Assembly (NCBI RefSeq): GCF_013201665.1
Contig: NZ_CP053840.1
Coordinates: forward strand, 1,488,001-1,552,000
Reading direction: 5' to 3'
DNA: 64,000 nucleotides
From: Arcobacter venerupis
GTDB lineage: Bacteria; Campylobacterota; Campylobacteria; Campylobacterales; Arcobacteraceae
This document shows positions 27,694-33,831 of the stretch, piece after piece. A program made the position numbers and the translations under genes. The notes below the pieces were generated by a model. It saw nothing but the letters and a program-made list of their open reading frames with translations, had not been told where the DNA came from and did not search any database. Within the stretch, counting starts at the first letter, position 1. Each line of letters opens with the position of its first letter.

Positions 27694-28089
27694 ATGAATA
27701 TAGAACTAGATGATAATAAATTAAAATTCTTTGATGAACTTTCAAAATTAAATAATACAACTATTGAAGAAAGTATTTCAAAATTTATTGGTGACAAATT
27801 AAATAGTATTGTTCATCTTGAAAATGGTTTTTATTACGACAAAAGCTCAAAAAGACTTTTTAACTCAGATAAACAAATAATTAAACTTACAAATTATGAA
27901 GAAGAATTTTTTGATTTATTAATAGCTAATTTAAATCAATTTGTAAGTCTAAATGAAATTTATAATCATATATGGGGTGAAGAAGTTTCTATATTTACAT
28001 TAAGAAATATAGTAAAAAAGATTAGAACTAAATCATATTATGAAATTATTGTTAATAAAAGTAAAATTGGTTATAAAATAGTTTCATAA
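27694..28089 (+). CDS. orphan OmpR/PhoB-type winged-helix regulator without receiver domain
   Basis: The C-terminal 90 residues match the effector half of host response regulators (KLTNYEEEFFDLLIAN, VSLNEIYNHIWGEEV, LRNIVKKIRTKSYYEIIVN, KIGYKIVS). The N-terminal 40 residues are short and are not a phosphorylatable receiver (no Asp pocket). The gene is in the lysogeny block, plus strand, and ends in a hairpin shared with the convergent membrane gene. It may act constitutively on phage or cargo promoters, or capture host regulation. Confidence 0.75.
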   Translation: MNIELDDNKLKFFDELSKLNNTTIEESISKFIGDKLNSIVHLENGFYYDKSSKRLFNSDKQIIKLTNYEEEFFDLLIANLNQFVSLNEIYNHIWGEEVSIFTLRNIVKKIRTKSYYEIIVNKSKIGYKIVS

Positions 28090-28117
28090 TATATTAAAAT
28101 ATTTCCAAATAAAAAGT

Positions 28118-28144
28118 AAAAGATTACATTATTATTAATCTTTT
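28118..28144. terminator. bidirectional terminator between lysogeny genes and cargo
   Basis: A 9-bp perfect stem (AAAAGATTA / TAATCTTTT) with a nine-base loop, between convergent genes and overlapping the stop of the membrane protein gene. Confidence 0.7.
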
Positions 28145-28527
28145 AGAGAAACTAAAACAATATCTTTAATATTTGAAACTATTTTAAACAAGTTAAAACC
28201 TATTACTAATAATAATAAAATATAAATCACAGAAAAAATAAAATATATAACTAATTCAAAGTTAGATAACAATTCATCTATGTGAAAAAAAGACATTGTT
28301 AAAGAATAGAAAAAAGAGATAACCAAATATCTTGATAAATCAAATATTGTTTTTATAAACAATTCTGCATTTTTATGATTTTTAAACTCTTTTATGTAAA
28401 TATTATTATTTTTTAAAGTTAATATCAAAGACAATGAAGTAATTAATAATCCAATTAGCAGAAGAGGAGTAAAAATAAATGACTTCATTAAACAAAAAGT
28501 ATTAAAAATAAAGAAATTTAAATCCAT
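28135..28527 (-). CDS. membrane protein, 130 aa, candidate effector of a two-gene module
   Basis: Not recognised by family. Three to four hydrophobic helices are visible (about residues 5-20, 17-40, 65-83 and 92-115), with short basic loops. It begins one base after the stop of the 373-aa gene, so the two are one unit. A soluble protein plus small membrane protein on a phage fits abortive-infection designs, where the membrane partner damages the envelope, but this is inference. Confidence 0.6.
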   Translation of the reverse strand: MDLNFFIFNTFCLMKSFIFTPLLLIGLLITSLSLILTLKNNNIYIKEFKNHKNAELFIKTIFDLSRYLVISFFYSLTMSFFHIDELLSNFELVIYFIFSVIYILLLLVIGFNLFKIVSNIKDIVLVSLKD

Positions 28528-28528
28528 G

Positions 28529-29650
28529 TTAACTCCTTAATGAAATTCTATCAAGAATTGTATTCAAATTACTATTATAAGCATTTAAAAAAATATAATT
28601 AGCTGATTCTAAAGAATCAAATTTAAAAGAAGCAGAAAATTTAAGTAATTCACCCATACTATTTGAATCAACAAAAGATCTAGAATTAGCTTTTTTTACT
28701 TTACATTCACTAATAAAACCAGTTTCTTTTAATAAAACAAACAATTGTGAAATTTTCTCATTATTTAAGTTATGACCTTTCTCTGAATTAACAGATATTT
28801 TAACTTCATGATTACTACTTTCTTTACCAAATAATTCAAAAATTGTTTCAAGATTTCCATTAAAACCATTTTTATTTAGTAAACTTTTTTCTGTACATTT
28901 ATATGTGAAATTAAATTCTTTCATATCTGAATGATTTAATATATCTGAAAAATCGTCTTCATATACAGGATAATCTTTTAATTTTATTTTTTCTTTTATT
29001 AAAATATGAGAATTTAAATATTCTAAAATTTTTTTACAATCAAATCCATCAGTATTCTGTAAAATAGATAAAATATTAGTATTTTCAAGTTTCATAAAAT
29101 TAAAATAAGTTTTATCTTTTTTTAATCTATTTAAATTATTTTCATAAAAATATAAACTAAATTTACCTAATTCATCAGACTCAATATCTATCTCCTCATT
29201 TATTAATATTTTATATATTTTATATAAACTAATTTTTGTGGATTTTAATTTTGTATTTAATTTATCATAATCTTTTAAATTACTATCAAATATTTTTTTT
29301 ACTATTATTTTTTCATTATTTGTATATGTTTCTAATTCGATATTTCTTTTATTTAACTCATCAAAAGTATCAATATCTTCTAAAGGATTGGAAATTATTG
29401 CACTATTAATTTTTTTATCTGTAAATTTTGAAAAATCAAAACTTATATTTGATGGAACACACTCTTCAAAATTTTCTTCATTGATAAGATAATGTGATAA
29501 TAAGGCAGAACATTTTGAACCTTTACAAAATCTTTCGCTATCTTCTAGATTTTCAATATAATTTTTCAATATAATTGAAATATCTTTATCTATAATGATA
29601 TTTTTTTCAATATCATAAACATCTATTCGATAAAAATTAATAATGGCCAA
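28529..29650 (-). CDS. cytosolic protein of unknown function, 373 aa, in a two-gene cargo module
   Basis: Begins with TTG preceded by AGGA (start at MAIINFYRIDVYD). No signal peptide, no membrane segment and no recognisable nuclease or ATPase motif. A CKGSKC pair occurs near residue 43 and the C-terminal third is strand-rich. The start resembles small proteins of unknown function (DUF6731-like), but I cannot confirm it. Its only close partner is the downstream membrane protein; it sits in the cargo part of the inovirus between a regulator and two nucleases. Confidence 0.6.
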   Translation of the reverse strand: MAIINFYRIDVYDIEKNIIIDKDISIILKNYIENLEDSERFCKGSKCSALLSHYLINEENFEECVPSNISFDFSKFTDKKINSAIISNPLEDIDTFDELNKRNIELETYTNNEKIIVKKIFDSNLKDYDKLNTKLKSTKISLYKIYKILINEEIDIESDELGKFSLYFYENNLNRLKKDKTYFNFMKLENTNILSILQNTDGFDCKKILEYLNSHILIKEKIKLKDYPVYEDDFSDILNHSDMKEFNFTYKCTEKSLLNKNGFNGNLETIFELFGKESSNHEVKISVNSEKGHNLNNEKISQLFVLLKETGFISECKVKKANSRSFVDSNSMGELLKFSASFKFDSLESANYIFLNAYNSNLNTILDRISLRS

Positions 29651-29758
29651 ATTAAAATCCTTTTAAAATAATAAAAATAATATCAGAAAAATAATTAAAT
29701 AAAAGTCAGAACAAAAATTTAGTTATATTATAATAATTAAATTTATAAAAAAAATAAA

Positions 29759-29793
29759 AATGAGTCATTTGTGAGTCATTTCGTCGATATAAT
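29759..29793 (+). promoter_or_regulatory. promoter with tandem TGAGTCATTT repeats, Mrr-like gene
   Basis: AATGAGTCATTT is followed one base later by a second TGAGTCATTT (29772-29781), giving an 11-base spacing, and six bases later by TATAAT (29788-29793). The same layout occurs upstream of the HNH gene on the other strand (22 of 24 bases identical). TGAGTCA is itself palindromic, so two dimers could bind side by side. Confidence 0.7.
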
Positions 29794-29821
29794 ATTGCAT
29801 CAAAAAATGTCAAGGTAAAAG

Positions 29822-30514
29822 ATGTTCTCAAAAATAAAAAATATATTTAATAGTAAAAATAAAGAACTTGAATTAAAAGAAAGAGAATTAGAACTCAAAG
29901 TAAAAGAAATAGCTTTAAAAGAAAAAGAATTATTTCTTAATTATGCAGAAAAAAGAAGTGATAATTATTATAAAGAAAAATTAAATGAAAATGAAAAAGT
30001 ATTTAAACAAACTTTAGAAGAAAAAGAAAATGAATTCAATCAAAAATTAGATACAGTTAAAAATGAAGAACCAATAACAAAACCTAAAAAAGAATTTAGA
30101 GAATATACAGAAGAAGAAAAAAAAGCATATGCTCTAAAGATGAAAGAAAAAAAAGAAAAAGGCAAAGAGTATGAAGAATTTGTTGCAGGATATTATAAAC
30201 TAAATGGATATGAAATTTATCTACATGGAATAAAAAAGGGCAAAAAAGATAAGGGTATAGATATTATTTGCAGTAAAGATGAAGAATTGATTTTAATCCA
30301 ATGTAAGAACTGGAAAGAAGATAGTAAATATAAAATCAATCACGAAAAATTAAAAGCTTTTGTTGGTTGTTGCACAGAGTATGTAAATGAGAATAAACTA
30401 TTTGATAAAAATATCAAATTGAAGTTTATAACATCAAATTACATTCTTGATGAATCAGGTAAAAAGTTTTTACAAGAGAGTAAGACTTTACAGTATGAGA
30501 TTTTGAAGTATTAA
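29822..30514 (+). CDS. Mrr-like restriction endonuclease with N-terminal coiled coil
   Basis: Predicted PD-(D/E)xK nuclease of Mrr type. Residues 15-80 form a charged coiled coil. The catalytic domain starts at GKEYEEFVAGYYKLNGYEI (about 115-133), followed by the core KDKGIDIIC with Asp-147 and LIQCKNW with Gln-160/Lys-162, which are the expected D...(E/Q)xK residues. No methyltransferase is adjacent, so a modification-dependent (type IV) activity is more likely than a classic R-M system. ATG is preceded by AAGG; convergent with the HNH gene. Confidence 0.8.
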   Translation: MFSKIKNIFNSKNKELELKERELELKVKEIALKEKELFLNYAEKRSDNYYKEKLNENEKVFKQTLEEKENEFNQKLDTVKNEEPITKPKKEFREYTEEEKKAYALKMKEKKEKGKEYEEFVAGYYKLNGYEIYLHGIKKGKKDKGIDIICSKDEELILIQCKNWKEDSKYKINHEKLKAFVGCCTEYVNENKLFDKNIKLKFITSNYILDESGKKFLQESKTLQYEILKY

Positions 30515-30529
30515 GAAATAAAAATATAG

Positions 30530-30575
30530 AACTGAAATATGTAATACAAAAAAAGTTGTGTTAGATATTTCAGTT
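30530..30575. terminator. strong hairpin between the two nuclease genes
   Basis: AACTGAAATAT and ATATTTCAGTT form an 11-bp stem; inside it TAATACAA and TTGTGTTA extend the stem by about eight pairs. TT follows on the plus strand. It lies between convergent genes and probably ends both transcripts. Confidence 0.7.
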
Positions 30576-30641
30576 TTAAAAGTTTTAATGAATAACTTTT
30601 ATAATTGTAAATATGTTGTAGTAAATTAATAGAAACAAATC

Positions 30642-31973
30642 TTATTTATTAGCACTTTTTATCATTTCAATCAAAGCATCTAAAGACAATGTTTTATCTT
30701 TTCTTCTATGAATAATAGAATGACAATTTGCACATAATGGAATTAAATCATTTGATGGATCTACTTTAATCTCTTCAGCATTTTCAGATAAAGGCTTAAT
30801 ATGATGTATATGTATATAACCTTTCCCATATTCTCCATACATTTTTTGAAAATCAAAACCACAGGCTCTACAAATAAATCCATGAATCTTAATTGCTTTT
30901 TCTCTTAATCCTGGATCTCTCTCATAGTAAGTTACATATTTTGATTTTTTCTGACCTTCTATTGAAGATTCAAATGTATTCTCAATATCATTTATATCAG
31001 TATATTTTTTAGTTATATTGTCATTGATATTTTTAATTTCGAATGTTTTATCTATTTTAGAAACAATTGATAAATATGTATTTAAATCTATTGAACGAAC
31101 GCCATTCCTCCAATAATTATTTTTCTTTTCTTCTGGAATGAACTCTAAATATTGTTCATTTTGTTTGGCCAAAATAGGTTTAGAAAATGATTTATAGTTT
31201 TCAATTATTGCAAATTTATCATTTTTAGAGCTATTTGTATCATTATATATTTCTCCAATTTCTGCTGTAGCAAAATAATGTGCTTTATCTGTTAATCTTT
31301 TATCTTTATATTTTATATTTTTTAATAAACCTTTATAATATATAACTTTGGTACCAGGTAAAAGATATTTAACATAAGAATTTGGAAAATGATATAAAAT
31401 TCCTGTCTGATCTTCCCATTTAGATTCATCATTTTCAACAATAATAGTATATTGAGATAGTTTATATAAATTAGTTTCAATTTTTCTGAAAAATTTATCA
31501 GAATTAAGATGCGTAGATCTTTCAACATTTTCACAATATCGTTCAATTTGATTTCTTATTACATCATTTATATTTTTTTCTTGTGCCCCAAAATCATATA
31601 AATTATTTTCAATAATAGTGTGTTTGATTTCATCAATAGTTGAATCTTTTTTTAATAAAATGAAAGCCTCAATTATTGAATCTTTTATACTTTTTTCAAC
31701 AATAGTAAATCCTAATTTATTACAAAGCTTAACAACAGTATTTTTACCACCTGAAAAGTCGTCATATAGAAGATGTTGCTCTTGTGGGAATTCATATTTA
31801 AATGAAACCCCAACTATAGCTTTTGAATCATATTCTTTACCATTATAATTAATATAATATTTTTTAGATTCTTTATAACCATAGTGCTTTAAAAATTCTT
31901 TTTTACCTAACTTATCATATTCTTTAATTGCAGCTTCAATTGAAGATCTACTTATATTATTAATTGGTGACAT
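30642..31973 (-). CDS. HNH endonuclease, McrA/ScoMcrA-like modification-dependent restriction enzyme
   Basis: A 443-aa protein with three parts. Residues 1-90 resemble the ScoMcrA-type N-terminal head domain (YYINYNGKEYDSKAIVG, FSGGKNTVVKLCNKLGF). Residues 190-265 look like a modified-base reader of PUA/EVE type (GILYHFPNSYVKYLLPGTK, DKAHYFATAEIGEIY). Residues 365-425 are the HNH nuclease, with CRAC (368-371), HIHHIKPL (388-394), Asn-408 and CANCH (414-418). The start 31973 is used because the promoter's -10 lies downstream of the longer ATG at 32030 and AAGGAAT precedes 31973. Likely cuts DNA with modified bases. Confidence 0.82.
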   Translation of the reverse strand: MSPINNISRSSIEAAIKEYDKLGKKEFLKHYGYKESKKYYINYNGKEYDSKAIVGVSFKYEFPQEQHLLYDDFSGGKNTVVKLCNKLGFTIVEKSIKDSIIEAFILLKKDSTIDEIKHTIIENNLYDFGAQEKNINDVIRNQIERYCENVERSTHLNSDKFFRKIETNLYKLSQYTIIVENDESKWEDQTGILYHFPNSYVKYLLPGTKVIYYKGLLKNIKYKDKRLTDKAHYFATAEIGEIYNDTNSSKNDKFAIIENYKSFSKPILAKQNEQYLEFIPEEKKNNYWRNGVRSIDLNTYLSIVSKIDKTFEIKNINDNITKKYTDINDIENTFESSIEGQKKSKYVTYYERDPGLREKAIKIHGFICRACGFDFQKMYGEYGKGYIHIHHIKPLSENAEEIKVDPSNDLIPLCANCHSIIHRRKDKTLSLDALIEMIKSANK

Positions 31974-32007
31974 ATATAAAAATATTCCTTTAATTTCTCT
32001 AATGAAA

Positions 32008-32042
32008 AGTATATAATAAAAATGTCTCATAAATGACTCATT
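32008..32042 (-). promoter_or_regulatory. promoter with tandem TGAGTCATTT-like repeats, HNH gene
   Basis: On the minus strand AATGAGTCATTT is followed one base later by TGAGACATTT, then six bases and TATACT (32013-32008). Repeat spacing (11) and distance to the -10 (6) are the same as upstream of the Mrr-like gene, so both nucleases are probably controlled together. Confidence 0.68.
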
Positions 32043-32174
32043 CTAATTATTAATGAAAAAAATAAGGAAAATTTTGAAATTAATTCATTAATAGCGTGTT
32101 TAAAACCGTGTGATTTAAAATTATAAACTTTAATTAATACTAAAAAATAGGGCTTATTAAGATTTTCAAATACA

Positions 32175-32199
32175 GCTTATTGGTTTACCTATTAACTAC
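32175..32199 (+). repeat. attR core (right copy of the rnpB-derived direct repeat)
   Basis: GCTTATTGGTTTACCTA (32175-32191) repeats the left copy exactly, followed after one mismatch by TAACTAC. This copy is the displaced original 3' end of rnpB. It marks the right edge of the inovirus. Confidence 0.88.
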
Positions 32200-32477
32200 T
32201 CAAATCCTTACAAAACTCAACAAATAAAAAATAATTCCCTATAATTTATAGATGGCTTTAAAAGACTAATTAAATATTTCCAAAAAGTTCACTATAAAAT
32301 TAAAAAGATTGAAGTACAAATAAAAATTCATAATCAAAAAGCAGTAAATTAATATTACCATCTTTAGCTATAAGAGGGAGATTGGAGTTCTTTAAAGTAT
32401 TAGAAACAGTATTATTCAAATTTAGTTACCTATAAAATTTATTTAAGACTATTAATAGTCTTAAAATTATTTAAAAT
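32200..32477. other. noncoding stretch right of attR with a long palindrome
   Basis: The 278 bases hold no credible gene. A perfect 22-bp palindrome (TTAAGACTATT and its complement) covers 32443-32464 and may end transcripts from the left. A short in-frame stretch on the minus strand (about 35 codons, no start with ribosome site) could be a gene remnant but is not convincing. Confidence 0.5.
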
Positions 32478-32500
32478 AAAAAGAGATTTAATCTCTTTTT
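32478..32500 (-). terminator. terminator of pepD
   Basis: A 10-bp stem (AAAAAGAGAT / ATCTCTTTTT) with a three-base loop; the stem itself supplies the T run on the minus strand. It begins at the pepD stop. Confidence 0.78.
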
Positions 32501-33791
32501 ATTTTATCTCTTGAGTTATTTTTTTAACAATTTTATAAACATTTTCCACTGATTTTATAGAAACTTGTTCTTTTCGTGAGTGAGGGAAATTAATTGTAGG
32601 TCCAATTGAAGCTACTTTTATCAAAGGATATTTGTCTTTAAATATTGCACATTCTAGTCCTGCGTGGATTGCTTCGAGTGAAGCTTTTTTGTTAAACTCT
32701 TTATAGATTTCTAGAACTTTTGAAGTGAATTCATTAATATCTGGTTTCCATGCTGGATATTTTCCATTTGTTGAGACTTCAAAATTATAATCTTTTAGCA
32801 TTTGAATTGTTTCATCTTTTAGATTTTTTAGATCATCATTGTCCATAGAACGACCACTTAATTCTATTTTTATCTCATCTATCCCTGTTTTAATAATTGC
32901 TAGATTTATTGATGTTTGAACTACATTTAACTCTTTATTCATAGCTCTTACACCATTTTGAAAATCATAGATGAAATCGATGATTTTATCATCATAGATA
33001 TTTAAGTGTTCAGATTTTGCTGCTATTTTTTCTATCTTCATATTTTCATGACTAGAAATAGGGTTTGTTGAACTCGCAATTATTGCTTTTACATTTACAG
33101 GAATTGAGTTGATTCTTTCACCTCCATTTATATCAAGAAGTTTACCATTACATTCTTTTATGGTTTTTGCTAGTAGTTTTATACCATTTGGAATATTTTT
33201 ATCAATATCAACACCACTGTGTCCACCTTGAAGTTTTCCTATTGTTATTTCGTATAAATCTAGATTATCTGTATTTGGAACTATTTTTTTATTTGAATTT
33301 GTTCCAAAAATATCAACTCCACCAGCGCAACCTATACAAATCTCACCTTCTTCTTCACTATCAAGATTTAACATATATGAAGCATTTAAAGGTAAGGCTA
33401 AATTATTTGCTCCAATTAATCCAATCTCTTCATCGCTTGTAAATAAAAATTCACCATCATAACCCTCAGACATTAAAGCAATCATATATGAACAACCAAT
33501 TCCATTATCACTTCCTAAAGTTGAATCTTCGGCACTTAAAATGTCGCCATTTTGAACAATTTGAGGAACACAATTATCACTTAAACAAACAATATCATAG
33601 TGAGATTGAAAAGCTAGTAGGGCAGTTGAATTCTCTTTTTTACATAAAATATTATTTGTTTCATCAACTAAACATAAATAACCAAACTGTTTTGATACTT
33701 CTTTCATGTGATTTATAAATGGTTGGTGAGTTCCTGAACATCTTGGTATTGCTGTTATTGTTTTGAAAATTTCTATTATATTAGTACTCAT
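32499..33791 (-). CDS. pepD: aminoacyl-histidine dipeptidase (Xaa-His dipeptidase, M20 family)
   Basis: Zinc metallopeptidase that splits dipeptides such as beta-Ala-His in the cytosol. M20 metal-binding motifs are present in order: LAFQSHYDIVCL, EDSTLGSDNGIGCSYMIAL, FLFTSDEEIGLIGANNL, and near the end AIHAGLECAIF and GPTINFPHSRKEQVSI. The 430-aa length is somewhat below E. coli PepD (485). The dimerisation (lid) domain lies in the middle (about 190-360). It stands alone between the right prophage edge and a sensor kinase. Confidence 0.87.
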   Translation of the reverse strand: MSTNIIEIFKTITAIPRCSGTHQPFINHMKEVSKQFGYLCLVDETNNILCKKENSTALLAFQSHYDIVCLSDNCVPQIVQNGDILSAEDSTLGSDNGIGCSYMIALMSEGYDGEFLFTSDEEIGLIGANNLALPLNASYMLNLDSEEEGEICIGCAGGVDIFGTNSNKKIVPNTDNLDLYEITIGKLQGGHSGVDIDKNIPNGIKLLAKTIKECNGKLLDINGGERINSIPVNVKAIIASSTNPISSHENMKIEKIAAKSEHLNIYDDKIIDFIYDFQNGVRAMNKELNVVQTSINLAIIKTGIDEIKIELSGRSMDNDDLKNLKDETIQMLKDYNFEVSTNGKYPAWKPDINEFTSKVLEIYKEFNKKASLEAIHAGLECAIFKDKYPLIKVASIGPTINFPHSRKEQVSIKSVENVYKIVKKITQEIK

Positions 33792-33831
33792 AAAATTCCT
33801 TTAATTTTTTGTATTATATCTAAAATAATTT

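Larger units (their letters stand above)
16987..32199. mobile_element. integrated filamentous phage (inovirus), about 15.2 kb, in the 3' end of rnpB
   Basis: The element is bounded by a 17-bp exact direct repeat (25 bp with one mismatch) derived from the rnpB 3' end. It contains integrase, excisionase-like protein, HUH Rep, secretin, Zot, DUF2523 (pVI-like), pIII-like, a coat protein, a CI-like repressor and about 4 kb of nuclease and membrane-protein cargo. The structural and replication genes run on the minus strand in the order seen in M13 (V, VIII, terminator, III, VI, I, IV, intergenic hairpin, II). No essential block looks broken, so it may be functional. Confidence 0.93.

Noticed and set aside
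31974..32030. Longer N terminus of the HNH enzyme
   Set aside because: The predicted -10 (32008-32013) lies inside this extension and no ribosome site precedes 32030.
32240..32440. Gene remnant on the minus strand right of attR
   Set aside because: About 35 codons without a supported start; no recognisable family. Kept only as a remark.
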